From positions 186,001 through 250,000 of the forward strand of contig JAUNHG010000002.1 of the NCBI GenBank assembly GCA_030524035.1: DNA of 64,000 bases, written 5' to 3'. Below, piece after piece: positions 17,301-28,391 of this stretch. Positions within the stretch are counted from its first letter, which is position 1, and each line of letters starts with the position of its first letter. The DNA is from Kocuria sp. Lineage in GTDB: Bacteria > Actinomycetota > Actinomycetes > Actinomycetales > Micrococcaceae. A program made the position numbers and the translations under genes. The notes beneath the pieces are model-generated. The model saw only the letters and a program-made list of their open reading frames with translations, searched no databases and was not told the DNA's origin.

Positions 17301-20300
17301 GTGAATGTGATGGTGCCACCCGGTCAGGCATGGCGAATGATCGTGGAACATGACCCCGCCAGGATTGACGATCGCACAGCGCGGATGTTGCGTCATGGGC
17401 TGGTGCGTGTGCTTGAGGCGCTATGTGTTGATCCCACGGTGAGCTTGCGGCAGATTGACCTGGACCAACCTGTTGAGACTACTGGCGTTGTTGCTGCCTC
17501 TCGAGATGCGACTGAACACATCAGCACTCCCCGTGAGGCTGTGCGTTCAACGCCGGCTGACAACGGTACAGACATGCCGCAGGTGGCCAATGCAGAAGCG
17601 CTGATCGCCGCCGAAATGGGTGAGGTCTTAGGGCGTCCGGACGTTACCGAAGGCGATGACTTCTTCAGCCTCGGTGGGCACTCCTTGACTGCTATGCGCT
17701 TACTCGGACGATTACAGCGTCGCGGGGTGGCAATCACCCTGCCCCAGATCCTGGAAGAACGGACCCCCGCACTGATCGCCGCCCGTGCCCAGGGAAAAGT
17801 GCAGTGCGACTCTACGGAACCTGCACAGAAAACCACTGTGACCACCGACCGTGGCCCCACGCTCAGCCCGGCGGCCCAGCGTTTGTGGTTCCTGCACCGC
17901 CTTGAAGGTAGTTCGACGGTCTATAACGTCCCCGTGGCCCTTGAACTGAGAGGGGAACTGAATCCGCGCGCACTTCAGCAGGCCTGGGACGACGTGCTGC
18001 AGCGCCATCAGGTGCTGCGCACGATGTACCCGGAGCGCGCCGATGGCACACCCACCGCAGAACTTGTGCCGCCCCAACAGCTGCCGCGCCTAGTGGACGG
18101 GGCACCGGATTCCTTATCCGGTGCCGCGCAGGACGCCGTGCAACATAGCGCTGAGGCTTGGTTCCGTGACCCGGATCTGGCTATGGATATCACTCGTGAA
18201 GCTCCGGTGCGGGCGGCTTTATGGCGGGTGACGGACCACCATGCGGTACTGCTGTTGGCAGTCCATCACATTGCCATTGACGCCGAATCCATCGACCCCT
18301 TACTGGCTGATCTATCGGCGGCCTATCGAGCTCGGGCGGCAGGCCAATCTCCGTCGTGGCCGGATGTTGCGGCGCAGTCCCCGGAACCGGTTCCACTCGA
18401 ACAACTCAGCGATGATGAACACTATTGGGCGGCTGAACTGTCCGGTGTGCCGGATGAACTTGACCTTCCCACGGACCGACCCAGGCCTCAAACCCCGTCG
18501 TATCAGGGGCACACCCAGATCCAGGATCTTGCCCCTGACCTACAAGTTGCACTAGACCAGGCGTGTGTGCGGCATGGTGTGACTCCGTTGATGATGCTGC
18601 GCACCGCCGTGGCGGTGTCGTGGTCCATGCTGGGCGCGGGGATGGACATCCCGCTCGGGTCCACAATGGCTATGCGTGATGACCTTGCTGATACCCACAG
18701 GAGTGTGGGCTATCACGTGAATTCCATAACTGTCCGCTGTCGCCTTGATGCACACTCCACGGTGGAGCAGACGATCAGTACAATCCGGGCAGCTTCTCTG
18801 AACGCCCTAGAACACGCAAGGTTGCCTTTTGAACGGGTGGTTGAGATCGTGGAACCTGCCCGTGATCGGGCACGTCACCCACTCTTCCAGACCTTGGTTT
18901 CCTACGAGGTTCCTGCGCAAGTTCCAGGTATCGGGGACTTAGACACCCACGAAATCACCATTAGAACGGACACCTCCCGCTTTGATATCGCGGTGTGGCT
19001 CGTGGAACCCGAACAGGGGCCACACGCGTTGCGTGTGGTGGGCTCCAGTGACCTCTTTGACTCCCGCACCGTGGCCCTTATGGCCGATACCGTGCAGCAG
19101 ACACTCCGGCAGATGGTGGAATCGCCACATGCCCGTTTACATGAACTGACCATGACGTCACAACCGGTGGCAGACCCCCCGATGCGCGGCAGTGTGCTGC
19201 TGAGCGTTCCGCAGGCAGTGGATGCGCAGGCGGGGCGAACACCAGAGCGGGTGGCAGTCACAGATACTGACGGTCAGCTCAGTTACGGGCAACTCATAGA
19301 ATCCGTGGAATCACTCGCGGCGCGTTTGATGGCGGCAGGTGTGGGTGAAGGAACGGTGGTGGCGGTTGCTCTGCCTCGTGATCGTCGGTTGGTGGTGGCC
19401 CTATTAGCTGTGCAGCGTCTGGGGGCGGTATATCTTCCGCTGGATCTTGAGCATCCTCCCTCCCGTCTGAGCCCCGTGCTCGACGACGGTGCCCCGCACT
19501 GTGTGTTGAGCACCTCCAACGATCAGCACCGCCTACCCATTGGCTCGCCCGATGTTGTGGCAGTGGACCAACCGCCGGGTGGTGGGCAGATTCACGATGT
19601 CACCCGGCTACCGGATCTCCCGACAGCCGATGAGTCTTTGGCCTACATTCTGCACACGTCGGGTTCTACGGGACGTCCCAAGGGTGTGATGGTCACTCGG
19701 GCTAACGTGGCGGCTTTCTTGGCATCGGCGCTCCAGCTGGGGTGGGTGCGTGACGGTGAATCCCTGCTGGCTGTGACCACCGTGTCTTTTGATATTGCCG
19801 GGTTGGAACTGTTTGCTCCGCTGATGGTGGGTGGCACCGTACATATCGCAGACCGGGATACTGTGGTGGACCCCACACTTCTATATGGGGCGTTGGTCAG
19901 AAGCAATGCGACTGTATTGCAGGCAACTCCTTCCCTGTGGCGTGGTCTGGTGGAGGCTTCCGGCGCCGCTGCGGGAGCGGGACTATCCGGTGTGCGCGCC
20001 GTGGTGGGTGGGGAAGCAATCCCCCCTGATCTTGCGCAACAACTAGCAGAATGTTGTTCTGAGGTCCACAACGTGTATGGTCCGACGGAAACGACCGTAT
20101 GGGCCACCACAGCCCCGATCACCCAAGGATCGCCAGTACGCATTGGCGCCCCGTGGACTGACGTGAGGGTTCGGGTGTTGGACGATTTCCTGCGCCCAGT
20201 GTCCGACGGGGTAGCGGGAGAGTTGTACATCGGTGGCGCCCAAGTGGCGCGGGGCTATCTGGGACGTCCGGCGCACACCGCATGCCGTTTCATCGCAGAC

Positions 20301-23300
20301 CCTGAATACCCGGGCCAGCGGCTGTACCGGACGGGCGACCTGGTGAGCGTACGTGACGGTGTGCTCCAGTTCCTGCGCAGGGCAGATGACCAGGTAAAGA
20401 TCCGTGGTCACCGTGTAGAACTCGGAGACGTTGAGGCCGCCTTGCGACAGGTCGACGGTGTACGACAGGCCGCCGCTACCATCCGCACCGATAACCGCGG
20501 GGTATCGCAGTTACTGGGCTACGTGGTGATGAGTTGTGATGGGGCGGCAGTTACACATCCCACGGTTGCCGCCGATATCCGTGCGCAGCTCACTGCGGTG
20601 CTTCCCGGATACATGATCCCGGCCATTATTACTGTGGTTGATGCGATACCCATGACCACTAACGGCAAGATCAACTGCTCTGCGCTCCCTGCCCCAGACG
20701 TTCTCACTCATCAGGGCAGGGGAGCACACACACCGGCTGAAAACATCCTCTGCGGTGTTGTGGCGGAGGTGTTATCCCTTGAGGTTGTGGGGCCGGATGA
20801 CGATTTCTTTGCCTTGGGCGGGGACAGCATTATGTCCGTGCGTGTGGTTGCACGTGCTCGTGAGGCAGGGCTGATGCTGACCGTGGCCCAGGTTTTTGCC
20901 ACACCACGTCTTGGGGCTCTGGCTGCAGCCGGTGTGTGGGCGGATGGTACGGAAGCACCCAGTAGTGACACCGCGCCTGACCACGGCCTATGGGCTCCGG
21001 AGGTGACCGACGAACTGCGTGGTGTACTGGATGCTTTAGCACCTGAATGGACTGAGGTGCTTCCCACCACCCCCTTGCAAGAAGGCATGTACCTGCAATC
21101 CATGGTGGATGGTTCCGCCGGAGCAGACGCTTACGTCGTACAGCACCGGTTTACCCTGGAAGCCCCGGTCCGTCCCGATGTCATTCGTCAAGCCTGTGAT
21201 GCCCTATATGTGCGTCACCCCATGTTGCGTGCCGGGTTCACACACCGTGGTGTGTCATCGGTCATCCAGTTCCTGTTACCGGAAGGCCGAATGCCATGGG
21301 TGCAGCGTGCGCTGCCTGACCACGCAGTACTTGATGCCGAGGCCTCCGCACAGTTCCACCGCTGGATTGACCCCCAGTGTCCTCCGCTGATCCGAGCATT
21401 TTTGGGGACGCTGCCGGATGGTTCAGCGCAGTTGATTATTACCCAGCACCATCTGCTCACAGACGCATGGTCTCAGGCGGTGCTATTCGACGAACTGTTC
21501 ACCCTGGTCCACCACATTGCTCACGTGGAGCCTGGCCAATCATGGGATGCAGCATCGGTGTGCGGACCGGCGCCGGACTTTCGGGAGCACCTGCGCCACC
21601 TTGCACAACAACCGCACGATGCTGGGTTGCAGGCGTGGAGCGATTATCTGGAAGGCTTCACCGAACCGACCATCCTGGTGGGGGAGGGTGCCGTGACAGA
21701 ACCGGTGCCGGAAAGCATCGAAGCCGTGGTGCCCGCCAGCACAGAGCACGCCCTCGATGACGTAGCACGAGTGCTGGGTGTCAGCCGTGCCACCGTGCTG
21801 CAGCTGGCCTGGGGATTAACGCTGCAAGAACTCACTGGCGTGGACGACGTCGTCTTCGGCATCACCGTTTCCGGCAGGGACCCGGCTGTACCAGGGGTGG
21901 AATCCATGGTGGGGCTGACGTTGAATACACTCCCGTTACGCGTCCAGGTGAGGCCGTACCATTCACTCAAGGACGTAGCGCAGCGAATATTCCACGAACA
22001 CGGTGTTTTAAGCGCGCACCATGGAATTGGGTTGGGGCAGATCCAGCGGGCGGTGGGGCAGTTGCCACTGTTCGACACCTTGATGGTTTACCGTAATACT
22101 CCTCGCGATACCGGTGCACGGAACAGGGTGTTTACGCAGGTCGGAGTGATCCAGGCGCAAGCACTCGATGCCACACACTACGGGCTTGTGCTCGATGTGG
22201 ACCCTGGTGGTGCTGATACCCCCGGGTGTGTGCGGATTGAATACCACCCGGAACGGGTCACGACTTCACGAGTCCGGCACGTCATTCAGCGATTCACCCA
22301 AATACTGGAATGCATCGTGGCGGCTGAGCCCCAGGATTCCGTGGCATCGGTGCTAAAAACTCAGGTCACCACGACCACAAGTACGGCCCTCACGCCGCAG
22401 TATCAACCAGCCCCGTCGGCGAAAGAACCTGGTGGCACCGTTGATGCCCTGCTACGGGAAATGGCCGGACGTTGGCCAGACAGAGTGAGTTTGGTGGGGC
22501 GCGACTTTTCCTTAACTGCCCACGAGCTGAACACTCGGGTAGAGCGAATGGCTCGGATTCTGGCGGCTCAAGGTGTGGGGTGTGGCGATGTAGTGGGGAT
22601 TTTCTTGCCACGCATCGCTGACCACGTGGTGGCGATTTTTGCTGTGATGCGCGCCGGTGCTGCCTATTTGCCGTTGGAACTCGGCCAGCCTATTCACAGG
22701 GTTCATCAACTGCTCACGGATTCTGGTGCTGCCGTACTGATCACCGGGCACGGAGCTAATTCAGAGTCATCTGTGCAAGTGCCCCACGGGTGTGTGGTGC
22801 TCGACCTGAACGACGCTACGGTGCAGGCCATCGTGGGAGGAACTCAAACCCCGCCGTCTGTACCACACACGGCGGTCGACGGACCACACCACCTTGATCA
22901 GCCGGCTTATGTTATCTACACATCAGGATCGACGGGAACACCCAAAGGTGTGGTTGTTGGTCACCGTGGGTTGGCCACGATGTACCACAACCACGTGGAG
23001 AAAATCTTTGATCCACTTGCGCAACGCTTGGGGCGCCCCGCCCGGGTGGCCCATACCGTGAATTTCGCCTTCGATATGTCCTGGGAAGAACTGTTGTGGA
23101 TGTTGCGCGGTCACCAAGTTCACGTGATTGACGAAACTATGCGACTCACACCGGGCCCACTGGTGAAGCATTACCGCGCTATCGGGATTGACGTGGTGAA
23201 CGTGACCCCCTCCTATGCCCGGGAACTCCTGGCAGCGGGACTTCTGGAGCACACCACACACCCTGCCTTAGTCATGTTGGGTGGCGAAGCGGTTCCGGAA

Positions 23301-25070
23301 GACCTGTGGAGCCTGTTGCGTGAACGCAAAGACGTTGATGGTTACGACCTTTACGGCCCCACCGAATTCACCATCAACGCCTTTGGGTCCCCGGTGGATG
23401 GCAACGAGCGGCCCTGTTTGGGGCAACCGGTGCGTAACGCGCGTGCACGCGTCCTAGATGCATTCCTGCGTGAGGCGCCCGTGGGGGCGGTGGGTGAACT
23501 GTATCTATCCGGTGATGGTTTGGCCCATGGTTACCTAGGACGTCCCGCATTAACCGCTGCCACTTTTGTCCCTGACCCAGATGTCACGGGCGCTCGCATG
23601 TACCGTACTGGCGATATGGTGCGCCGTGGTGAACAGGATGTTGTGACGTACCTGGGGCGCACCGACCGCCAGTTGAAGGTACGGGGCATGCGTGTTGAAC
23701 CTGGCGAAACGGAGGCAGCGGCTATGGCGCTGCCGGGTGTGGGCGGCTGTGTCGTGGACGTTCGTGCCCCGTCAGATGCGACTTCCCCGGCTCGGTTGGT
23801 GGCATGGGTGACGCCGGATGGGGAAGGGCAACCAGACCCAGTGCAGATAAAGTCCCAGCTACGTGAGGTGTTGGCAGCCCATCAGGTGCCGTCACAAGTG
23901 ATGGTGGTCCCTGAAATCCCGCTGACCCCCAATGGGAAAAGCGATCGCGCCGCTCTGCCGGACCCCGGCGCGGCAACCGGTGGTACACGTCCCCCCCATC
24001 CCGGTGCTGAAACTGATGTGTGCGTTCTGGTGGAGCGGATCTTGGGGCTAGAGCCCGGTGCCGCTGACCCCGACGCCTCATTCCGTGACCTGGGTGGGGA
24101 TTCCCTGACCGCCATGCGGTGTTCCAGCGCCGCTGAAGGGCAGCTGGGGCTCAGCCTCCCCGTGGCGGACCTGCTCGGTGGCCGAACGCTGGCGTCATTG
24201 GCTGGTGATGTGCACCCCATGACCGACGGCCAACGTGTTGCGCCCCGGACCCACGAGCACGTTCTGCGTCTTCGTCATGGGACGGGGGAGCCGCTTTTCT
24301 GCATCCATCCTGGGGGAGGGTTCGCCTGGCCATTCCTTGCATTAGGCCGATGCCTGCCGGGCAACCGACCCATGATTGGCCTGCAACTGCCACCGGAAGT
24401 TTCCCCTGCGCAGAACACCTGTGACGGGACAGAACCCCTGACCATGGGGGATCTTGCGCGGGACTATGTGCACACCATCCGCTCACTACAACCGGACGGA
24501 CCCTACTACCTATTGGGGTACTCCTTTGGTGGAACCATGGCGCACCACATCGCCGCCGAATTAGAGGGAAATGGAGAACGGGTGGCTTTTATGGGGGTCC
24601 TTGACGCGGAACCCGCAGGCCAAAGCGGACACCGTCACGCCGGAGACACCACAAACTTTACTGATGTCTTATCAAGAGAGGATGTAGCAGAGCTTGCTGG
24701 AATACCCGATGACTTCCAGGAACGTTCCCCAGAACTCATGGATGTGCTACGTACCAACTTGCAACGGTGCACACGGTTGCTGGCCACTTCGCGTCCCCGG
24801 GTCTTCACTGGTCCCGTCACCTTGGTCATCGCAGATCAGCTGCCCCACGCGGTATCCCCAGGTTGGCACGACGCCCGTGTGGCTCGCCCCGGGGATACCG
24901 CGTGGGCACCTGAACAGCACTGGCGGCAAAGCCATACAGGGCCGTTGACCGTGCACCATCTGCCATTTACCCATTCCCGCCTTGTCACCCCTGAAGGGTG
25001 GGACCACATAGCTGCTCTGTTGGCGTCAACTCCCGTTGTGAGTAGAGACACCAGCAGAAACTCACCGTAA
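11388..25070 (+). CDS. Siderophore NRPS, C-A-T-E/C-T/C-A-T/C-A-T-TE
   Basis: A 4560-residue peptide synthetase. Approximate domains: C1 15-450 (HHLVIDGYS), A1 480-970, T1 near 1016 (GGDS), E 1085-1530 ([10 protein letters not shown]), C2 1585-2010 (HHLVTDGWS), T2 near 2095 (GGHS), C3 2150-2580 (HHIAIDAES), A2 2610-3080, T3 near 3142 (GGDS), C4 3200-3640 (HHLLTDAWS), A3 3680-4165, T4 near 4235 (GGDS), TE 4290-4555 (GYSFGG). Hand-read pocket codes are A1 DADDIGLVDK (two acidic pocket residues, so probably a basic amino acid), A2 DILQVGVVWK (glycine type) and A3 DMENMGLINK (N5-hydroxyornithine type). Module 2 has C and T but no A domain. C1 should accept DHB from the aryl carrier; TE releases by hydrolysis or cyclisation. 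It is iron-regulated by the box at 11331 and followed by fepB and mbtH. Confidence 0.97.
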   Translation: MQDAVPGPDQRDASEWFPLSGAQQGIWNAQRLEQASPFYVVGEVVEIGPGCIDIQALATAVQTVVEETETLRLRFRESDSGPQQKVDDGPIPLPEIRDLRTAVAPWVLAQAIVDAERTTMAEHCAGMTSRSLCRYVILQLDGNTVWLIQLYHHLVIDGYSAARLTRRIATVYRAIVAGAEVPRPGHYPIRELVDQDRDYRTGAQHAVDRDYWVEAFTPLPIMNARDASPKNPGARTVFVSTELSADEVERLKTVAAEAGVSWVDVLLAGYAAFIHRLLGDRDVVIAFPMMVRQTAASLKTPGMAVNVLPLRVTVDPTHTVKHLARQVAEVMAQMRRHQMYRGEELPGALATPGARSLLHGVGANVKVFNPMLDFAGVPGVLRNVAGGPPEDLGLTVTPLPQTPGSSPGRIQLSFETDPARVSRPRARKRMESFTHLLRGLLEPSEPLVGSVSTHEARDIETMQLLRSADTQICPQVPQLEELIRSIPQFSGDLPVLVDAHDRLTGADVLDRAQHLAAVLQDNGVGPEDVVLLDLPRGHRIVIGILATLLAGAAFQVLDRAHPVQRRRDTANDGAARVVLTDADGDSLTRPEATHVRWEDIDWHQRRCPVSQNTNDAALAYILHTSGTTGRPKGVQITRGALRHLIGHHLHHLFPSAQTAASRDRVKVAHTASFSFDASLDQLSWIFGGHSVYIYDAAVTGDALAFLEALSADDIDVLDTTPSLASVLVEFGLLTSDNAPSTLIFGGEALPGNLWRSLVASGVKAWNLYGPTEATVDAIAAPVTGHTPTIGRPLAGTQAVVLDADLYPVPDGEVGELYLGGPQVARGYLGRPAETAVRFVADPYNPGRRLYRTGDVVRWEPGVGYIHLGRADDQVEIRGQRVELAEVEAALNDLPGVSTAVVGTVGEVGEAALIAHVLPAHGATMTPHHVRDALGERVPPYLIPAHVMVLDSLPTTVGGKVDRAALPMPHDEPHQGERTQAAATPAEEVLTDVVAQVLARSGRSAPASISMDQDFITQGGDSIAALTVMGQAKQRGMVIAAQDLLSSTPLAAVAARATIVEKPQTFAPGTLKLTQEGDHQEKHVEMPAADELEGSLTDLPVGSMPLSPVMHTQLRAAPTHDALRGHAQWVVVDTGACLVIDALEEAIQSLLDRHDAFRAVLYRSLTPHLLIRRAGAVEAADVLTTLPADQHPDAEDTVAQQLVEGLDPETGDMIRVAVLPGSRGDKLLILIHHMAVDAVSWQIILRDLQQFYDVSAHGTCLSVESVGTSWRHASRSAQARVNSGQLRERLDQWQRILGAGPDIALGRRRLDPGQDTVITARRRVSRVDPKLSRAITQELTAAYRMRPDEVLLAGLSLSLAMFDHEQQRSAAALRPVTLESHGRDVLEDADLSETVGWFTTEFPVHVSSPVVGTAQGPDRVMDHATVRSITGGGEAARALLLAAKESCRAITDTSSYGYLRHLDSEGKQKLGHLPEPEVVLNVVQGFTAAETAWKLEGDRAFRVIESPQRHLTEPLTVNVFLPADADSELVVEWTCAGKIFSEDDLDRLHEHFHRALCALGTHAATSATAGWASPSDVSLLNADQQGLDELQGRHGAVQDVLPLSPLQEGLLFHALSDGSDDSYVLAAALEIEGHTDPGRLREAFTAMLSRHPVLKAAFDITAFPQPIHVVPHEVEVPWQFVDLSAIPEEAAQHAVDSVLTETAHRAVDVTSSPLLKATHLKLAEDRSVLVLGAHHLVTDGWSTPVMVRDMMAFYRGEQTDLPAAAPFATYLRRLSLTTADAALAAWSTHLAGLTEPTLLQNIADVESVADHAAGGPDTIRKVLDLAPGAVEQLDQLARDHALTANTLLQGAWGSVVARALGREDVVFGVTVSGRPTDIPGIADTVGLFANTLPARFTINPDEPLLEAFTRLQGDQARMGEHDAVSLAMIDQQVGLGPLFDSLVVYQNAPSVVTDTGIPRVACVRSAGGTHYPVNVMVPPGQAWRMIVEHDPARIDDRTARMLRHGLVRVLEALCVDPTVSLRQIDLDQPVETTGVVAASRDATEHISTPREAVRSTPADNGTDMPQVANAEALIAAEMGEVLGRPDVTEGDDFFSLGGHSLTAMRLLGRLQRRGVAITLPQILEERTPALIAARAQGKVQCDSTEPAQKTTVTTDRGPTLSPAAQRLWFLHRLEGSSTVYNVPVALELRGELNPRALQQAWDDVLQRHQVLRTMYPERADGTPTAELVPPQQLPRLVDGAPDSLSGAAQDAVQHSAEAWFRDPDLAMDITREAPVRAALWRVTDHHAVLLLAVHHIAIDAESIDPLLADLSAAYRARAAGQSPSWPDVAAQSPEPVPLEQLSDDEHYWAAELSGVPDELDLPTDRPRPQTPSYQGHTQIQDLAPDLQVALDQACVRHGVTPLMMLRTAVAVSWSMLGAGMDIPLGSTMAMRDDLADTHRSVGYHVNSITVRCRLDAHSTVEQTISTIRAASLNALEHARLPFERVVEIVEPARDRARHPLFQTLVSYEVPAQVPGIGDLDTHEITIRTDTSRFDIAVWLVEPEQGPHALRVVGSSDLFDSRTVALMADTVQQTLRQMVESPHARLHELTMTSQPVADPPMRGSVLLSVPQAVDAQAGRTPERVAVTDTDGQLSYGQLIESVESLAARLMAAGVGEGTVVAVALPRDRRLVVALLAVQRLGAVYLPLDLEHPPSRLSPVLDDGAPHCVLSTSNDQHRLPIGSPDVVAVDQPPGGGQIHDVTRLPDLPTADESLAYILHTSGSTGRPKGVMVTRANVAAFLASALQLGWVRDGESLLAVTTVSFDIAGLELFAPLMVGGTVHIADRDTVVDPTLLYGALVRSNATVLQATPSLWRGLVEASGAAAGAGLSGVRAVVGGEAIPPDLAQQLAECCSEVHNVYGPTETTVWATTAPITQGSPVRIGAPWTDVRVRVLDDFLRPVSDGVAGELYIGGAQVARGYLGRPAHTACRFIADPEYPGQRLYRTGDLVSVRDGVLQFLRRADDQVKIRGHRVELGDVEAALRQVDGVRQAAATIRTDNRGVSQLLGYVVMSCDGAAVTHPTVAADIRAQLTAVLPGYMIPAIITVVDAIPMTTNGKINCSALPAPDVLTHQGRGAHTPAENILCGVVAEVLSLEVVGPDDDFFALGGDSIMSVRVVARAREAGLMLTVAQVFATPRLGALAAAGVWADGTEAPSSDTAPDHGLWAPEVTDELRGVLDALAPEWTEVLPTTPLQEGMYLQSMVDGSAGADAYVVQHRFTLEAPVRPDVIRQACDALYVRHPMLRAGFTHRGVSSVIQFLLPEGRMPWVQRALPDHAVLDAEASAQFHRWIDPQCPPLIRAFLGTLPDGSAQLIITQHHLLTDAWSQAVLFDELFTLVHHIAHVEPGQSWDAASVCGPAPDFREHLRHLAQQPHDAGLQAWSDYLEGFTEPTILVGEGAVTEPVPESIEAVVPASTEHALDDVARVLGVSRATVLQLAWGLTLQELTGVDDVVFGITVSGRDPAVPGVESMVGLTLNTLPLRVQVRPYHSLKDVAQRIFHEHGVLSAHHGIGLGQIQRAVGQLPLFDTLMVYRNTPRDTGARNRVFTQVGVIQAQALDATHYGLVLDVDPGGADTPGCVRIEYHPERVTTSRVRHVIQRFTQILECIVAAEPQDSVASVLKTQVTTTTSTALTPQYQPAPSAKEPGGTVDALLREMAGRWPDRVSLVGRDFSLTAHELNTRVERMARILAAQGVGCGDVVGIFLPRIADHVVAIFAVMRAGAAYLPLELGQPIHRVHQLLTDSGAAVLITGHGANSESSVQVPHGCVVLDLNDATVQAIVGGTQTPPSVPHTAVDGPHHLDQPAYVIYTSGSTGTPKGVVVGHRGLATMYHNHVEKIFDPLAQRLGRPARVAHTVNFAFDMSWEELLWMLRGHQVHVIDETMRLTPGPLVKHYRAIGIDVVNVTPSYARELLAAGLLEHTTHPALVMLGGEAVPEDLWSLLRERKDVDGYDLYGPTEFTINAFGSPVDGNERPCLGQPVRNARARVLDAFLREAPVGAVGELYLSGDGLAHGYLGRPALTAATFVPDPDVTGARMYRTGDMVRRGEQDVVTYLGRTDRQLKVRGMRVEPGETEAAAMALPGVGGCVVDVRAPSDATSPARLVAWVTPDGEGQPDPVQIKSQLREVLAAHQVPSQVMVVPEIPLTPNGKSDRAALPDPGAATGGTRPPHPGAETDVCVLVERILGLEPGAADPDASFRDLGGDSLTAMRCSSAAEGQLGLSLPVADLLGGRTLASLAGDVHPMTDGQRVAPRTHEHVLRLRHGTGEPLFCIHPGGGFAWPFLALGRCLPGNRPMIGLQLPPEVSPAQNTCDGTEPLTMGDLARDYVHTIRSLQPDGPYYLLGYSFGGTMAHHIAAELEGNGERVAFMGVLDAEPAGQSGHRHAGDTTNFTDVLSREDVAELAGIPDDFQERSPELMDVLRTNLQRCTRLLATSRPRVFTGPVTLVIADQLPHAVSPGWHDARVARPGDTAWAPEQHWRQSHTGPLTVHHLPFTHSRLVTPEGWDHIAALLASTPVVSRDTSRNSP

Positions 25071-25170
25071 ATCTGTCCCACCCCTGGGGACGGGTTTCGA
25101 AAAAGGCAGCGGTGACCGCCGCATGCCGCACATTTGTACACATCTACACAGAAGTAGAAGGAGCCAATCC

Positions 25171-26190
25171 ATGAACTCCACAATCCTCCATCGGAGGGGG
25201 CCGTTGAGCCTCCTCGGTATGTTCGTGGTCGCACTGATCGCCATGTTTGTTCTGGTCGCATGTGGTAGTGGGAACAGCAGCGATGACTCGTCGTCTGGTC
25301 ATGAAACCAGCGGTGAAACTCGTACCATCAAGACTGACCAGGGCGACATCGAGGTACCGGCTAACGCTGAACGTGTGGTCGTGTTGTCGGGAAGTTTGGC
25401 CGGTTACGCGTTTGCTTTGGACGCCCCGGTGACTGCCACAGACACCCGTGTGATTGGGGTGACTGACCTCTCTGATGAATTCCCCGAAGCTTGGGCGGAT
25501 GAAGCCAAAGAACAAGGCACTGAAGCTTTGCCCGGCGGCGAACAGCTCAGTGTGGAAGCCGTAGCGGCAGCCGACCCCGATCTCATCATCGGTGGTGGTC
25601 AGGGCATCACGGCAGTCCAGGCTGAGGAAGCCTATGACGAACTGTCCGAAATCGCTCCCACCGTTCTTGTTCCGAGCTCCGTGACGGACTGGCAGGGCGA
25701 ACTGAACATGATTGCCGAAACCCTGGGGAAAGAGGACAAAGCGAAAGAAATGATCTCCGCCTACGACAGCCGGGTGGAAGAAGTGAAAAATGCCATTACA
25801 GTCCCCGAGGGCGAATTTGAGGTTTTGTTGAGTTTGTCCACTCATGAACCCAGCTTGGTCCCGGCAGATGCCGCACTGCCTAAACAGCTTGAAGCACTCG
25901 GCTTTAGCGCCTCTGATGTCTACACCAAAGCCGATGAGCCCGAGCTGTACGGTTCCGGGGACTCCTTCAACGTCAGCAACGAAGTCCTGCCCACGGTGGC
26001 AGATGCTGATACCGCCTTTGTGATCAACTTGGGTGGAAAGACCGTGGATGAACTCAAAGACGATTCGGTCTACTCGCAGCTACCAGCTTTCGAAGAAGAC
26101 CAAGTCCACGAGCTTCCCGCCGCCAGCTACCGCCCGGACTATGACGGTGCTATGGGAACCCTGGACAGGATCGAGGAAATGTTCGGCTGA
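25171..26190 (+). CDS. fepB: Ferric-siderophore binding lipoprotein (FepB-like)
   Basis: A 339-residue periplasmic-binding-type lipoprotein that should capture the ferric siderophore outside the membrane and hand it to FepDG. The N-terminus has positive residues, a hydrophobic stretch and the lipobox LVAC (Cys near residue 31) followed by a Gly/Ser/Asp linker. The mature part begins [23 protein letters not shown], typical of class III (BtuF/FhuD-like) proteins, with [10 protein letters not shown] and [11 protein letters not shown] further on. ATG 25171 has AAGGAG 8 nt upstream; the frame is open further back but without a ribosome site. It lies 100 nt after the NRPS with no iron box of its own, so it is probably cotranscribed. 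Confidence 0.93.
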   Translation: MNSTILHRRGPLSLLGMFVVALIAMFVLVACGSGNSSDDSSSGHETSGETRTIKTDQGDIEVPANAERVVVLSGSLAGYAFALDAPVTATDTRVIGVTDLSDEFPEAWADEAKEQGTEALPGGEQLSVEAVAAADPDLIIGGGQGITAVQAEEAYDELSEIAPTVLVPSSVTDWQGELNMIAETLGKEDKAKEMISAYDSRVEEVKNAITVPEGEFEVLLSLSTHEPSLVPADAALPKQLEALGFSASDVYTKADEPELYGSGDSFNVSNEVLPTVADADTAFVINLGGKTVDELKDDSVYSQLPAFEEDQVHELPAASYRPDYDGAMGTLDRIEEMFG

Positions 26191-26215
26191 GCATAGCCCT
26201 AGGAAAGGAGTAACC

Positions 26216-26419
26216 ATGACCAATCCGTTTGATGACGAAGACGGTATGTTCCGCGTGTTGGTGAACGCTGAAGAGCAGCACTGCCTGTGGCCAGTTTTCC
26301 GGGATGTTCCGGAGGGATGGACTGTCGTCCACGGTGACGGTGATGGTGCTTCACGTGCGCAATGCCTGGAGTACGTTGAAAGCCACTGGACGGACATGCG
26401 CCCACGCTCCATTCGGTAA
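26216..26419 (+). CDS. mbtH: MbtH-like protein
   Basis: A 67-residue MbtH family protein, the small partner that binds adenylation domains and is often needed for their solubility or activity. It has the full signature: NPFDDEDG, then [20 protein letters not shown] and the final [11 protein letters not shown]. The ATG is preceded by AAAGGAG. It is the last gene of the NRPS-fepB-mbtH run and is followed by a strong hairpin. Confidence 0.98.
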   Translation: MTNPFDDEDGMFRVLVNAEEQHCLWPVFRDVPEGWTVVHGDGDGASRAQCLEYVESHWTDMRPRSIR

Positions 26420-26426
26420 CGCACCC

Positions 26427-26462
26427 GCGGGTGGCTGGGTTTTTAAGGGCTCAGCCACCCGC
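26427..26462. terminator. Bidirectional hairpin between mbtH and entC
   Basis: GCGGGTGGCTG (26427-26437) pairs perfectly with CAGCCACCCGC (26452-26462) around a loop with TTTTTAA. It lies between the converging mbtH and entC genes and overlaps the last codons of entC. Confidence 0.8.
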
Positions 26463-27632
26463 CACGGGAGAAAGACCGATATGTTCCTGCAGCCAATGAC
26501 CGCTGCCCAGGGCTGACAACATCGGGGAGAATTTCAGATAGGTTTCGGCCAGTTCGTGCTCCGGGTCAGAGTCGGCCACAATCCCGCCACCGGCGTGCAT
26601 CGTCATGGTCTGGCCGCCGTCACTGAGGTGACCCGCTCGCAGCAGTACCCTCCAATGCCCATCACCAGAGGCATCTGACCATCCCACCGCTCCGGCGTAG
26701 AAACCGCGCTCGCCTTCCACTTCACGAATGTGTTGCATGGCTTCGGCGCGTGGGGTTCCCGCGACGGCGGGCGTTGGGTGCAGAGCCAATGCGAGCTCTA
26801 GTGCGGTGGTTTCGGTGGAAGCTAAGGTGCCTCGAATGGGAGTGCCCAGGTGCCACACATGGTCGGTGTGGGTCAGCGTGGGTAGTGGCGGAACATCAAG
26901 TTCATGGCACCAAGGCTGGAGTGCTTCTTCGATGGCTTCGACCACAAACCGGTGTTCGTCTAGGTCTTTACTGGAGTTCTGTAACGCCAGTGCTGTGTGA
27001 CGGTCTGCATCCCGATTGTCTAGGCGGCGTGCGGCGGTACCCGCCAGCGGATAGGTGAAAATGCGGCTGCCGCGTCGGGTGATCAGGATCTCTGGGCTGG
27101 AGCCGACGATGTGGGTGTTTGCGTAACAACCACCTGCGGCATCTAGAGAGGCCAGAAAACCGCGGCCATCGTGGTCTGCGGTCACTAATCGGTCGAGCAT
27201 ACGGATGACTGACAGTGGTTGGCGGAAGCGGGTTGTAAGACTGCGTGCCAGGACGACTTTGTCCATGTCACCGCGTTCTATTCGCTCTACGGCCGATGCA
27301 ACGCGGGCGATGTGTTCTTGGGGGGAAGGGATTTCCTGCCAGCTTTGTGGGCTATCGGATATGGAGGTCTGCTCGTTTGGTGTCTGAGCATCACCAACAT
27401 CACGACGCTGTAGTTCCAACCAGCCGGTGTTGTAGTGCTGCCACGTGTGGGGTGTGAACAGCGCGGTGGGGTGGTCGGGGTTGAACGGAATGCACCCGGC
27501 TACCACTTTCGCCCCTCCAGTTGAAAGCGCTGATGCTGCTGCTTGTGCAGTGGTGAATTCCTGGGTGCTTCCGGTTCCAACAACAGTGTGATTTTTGTCG
27601 GTAAGAACAAAGGATGGAGTGTGCGCTGACAA
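26451..27632 (-). CDS. entC: Isochorismate synthase (EntC/DhbC)
   Basis: A 393-residue chorismate-binding enzyme converting chorismate to isochorismate, the first step to DHB. The C-terminal two thirds show the family blocks: KVVLARSL, SPEILITRRGSRIFTYPLAGTAARR, DLDEHRFVVEAI, HLGTPIRGTL, LHPTPAVAGTPR and GFYAGAVGW with a final GGGIVADSDPEHEL. The start is TTG at 27632, the only reasonable initiator in this frame, with GGGAG upstream. Divergent from entB across an iron box. The closest alternative, salicylate synthase, is disfavoured by the presence of entB and entA. Confidence 0.93.
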   Translation of the reverse strand: MSAHTPSFVLTDKNHTVVGTGSTQEFTTAQAAASALSTGGAKVVAGCIPFNPDHPTALFTPHTWQHYNTGWLELQRRDVGDAQTPNEQTSISDSPQSWQEIPSPQEHIARVASAVERIERGDMDKVVLARSLTTRFRQPLSVIRMLDRLVTADHDGRGFLASLDAAGGCYANTHIVGSSPEILITRRGSRIFTYPLAGTAARRLDNRDADRHTALALQNSSKDLDEHRFVVEAIEEALQPWCHELDVPPLPTLTHTDHVWHLGTPIRGTLASTETTALELALALHPTPAVAGTPRAEAMQHIREVEGERGFYAGAVGWSDASGDGHWRVLLRAGHLSDGGQTMTMHAGGGIVADSDPEHELAETYLKFSPMLSALGSGHWLQEHIGLSPVAGG

Positions 27633-27678
27633 AGTGATGACGGCTCCCGGTAGCTCACAAGGGCATACAAATCACAAT

Positions 27679-27697
27679 TAAGGGTAGGCTAACCTAA
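27679..27697. promoter_or_regulatory. DtxR/IdeR-type iron box, entC / entB
   Basis: TAAGGGTAGGCTAACCTAA is a good though imperfect match to the DtxR/IdeR operator, with a perfect right half. It lies in the 102-nt divergent region between entC and the entB operon and would control both. Confidence 0.85.
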
Positions 27698-27734
27698 GCA
27701 GTGCGTCTATGCCCCGACCCTGGAGAGGACCGAG

Positions 27735-28391
27735 ATGTCGATTCCTAAGATCGATAGCTACCTGATCCCGTATCCAACGGAAACGGATCGGGTGGCGTGG
27801 GATATTGATCCTTCGCGGTGTGCTGTATTGGTGCATGACATGCAGAATTATTTCGTTGAGGCATACACCAAAGATCAGGATCCCGTGGCTTTGGCGGTGC
27901 GGAACATGCAGCAGATTCTCCATGCGGCACGTTCTCAGGGCGTACCCGTGGTGTATTCCGTGCAACCGGGCGACCAGCACCCCATGCGACGTGGGTTGTT
28001 GAAGGATTTTTGGGGTGCTGGGATGAGCAGTGGCGCGGACACGCAGGTCATTGAGCAGTTAACGCCCCACCGGGAAGACATTGTGGTGACCAAGTGGCGA
28101 TATTCAGCTTTTCAACGCACAGATTTGCGGGATCTGCTTCACCGTGCTGGTCGTGACCAGCTTGTGATTATGGGTCTTTACGCACATATGGGCTGCCAGC
28201 TCACGGCGGCGGAGGCGTTTATGCAGGATATTGAGCCGTTTTTGGTGTATGACGCTATCGCTGATTTTTCGCACGCAGAACATTTAGGGGCGATTGATTA
28301 TGTGGCAAAACGGTGCGGCCGGTCGGTGGCCTCCGATTATGTGCTCGATGCTCTGAGCGGACACGGCGTACCGGAGGTTACTGATGCCTGA
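27735..28391 (+). CDS. entB: Isochorismatase, EntB-like without carrier domain
   Basis: A 218-residue isochorismatase that hydrolyses isochorismate to 2,3-dihydro-DHB and pyruvate. It carries the EntB N-terminal pattern: PKIDSYLIPYP, VLVHDMQNYF (catalytic Asp), VVTKWRYSAF (Lys) and MGLYAHMGCQLTAAEAFM (the Cys-loop region). It stops after the hydrolase domain (DYVLDALSGHGVPEV), whereas E. coli EntB continues into an aryl carrier domain; here that role is taken by the separate protein at 11015-11263. It overlaps entE by 8 nt. Iron box upstream. Confidence 0.95.
   Translation: MSIPKIDSYLIPYPTETDRVAWDIDPSRCAVLVHDMQNYFVEAYTKDQDPVALAVRNMQQILHAARSQGVPVVYSVQPGDQHPMRRGLLKDFWGAGMSSGADTQVIEQLTPHREDIVVTKWRYSAFQRTDLRDLLHRAGRDQLVIMGLYAHMGCQLTAAEAFMQDIEPFLVYDAIADFSHAEHLGAIDYVAKRCGRSVASDYVLDALSGHGVPEVTDA

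Noticed and set aside
18900-20230. Several antisense frames of 100-195 codons in NRPS module 3
   Set aside because: Same reasoning: the plus strand shows A-domain motifs throughout; the antisense products have no family features.
16000-24300. Repeated stretches such as YGPTE, GRPA and YRTGD regions considered as DNA repeats
   Set aside because: They are homologous domain motifs of a modular enzyme, not a DNA repeat or CRISPR array. No regularly spaced identical repeats were seen anywhere in the window.
25071-25170. Searched for an iron box upstream of fepB
   Set aside because: No TTAGG...CCTAA-type palindrome is present; fepB is more simply read as part of the NRPS transcript.
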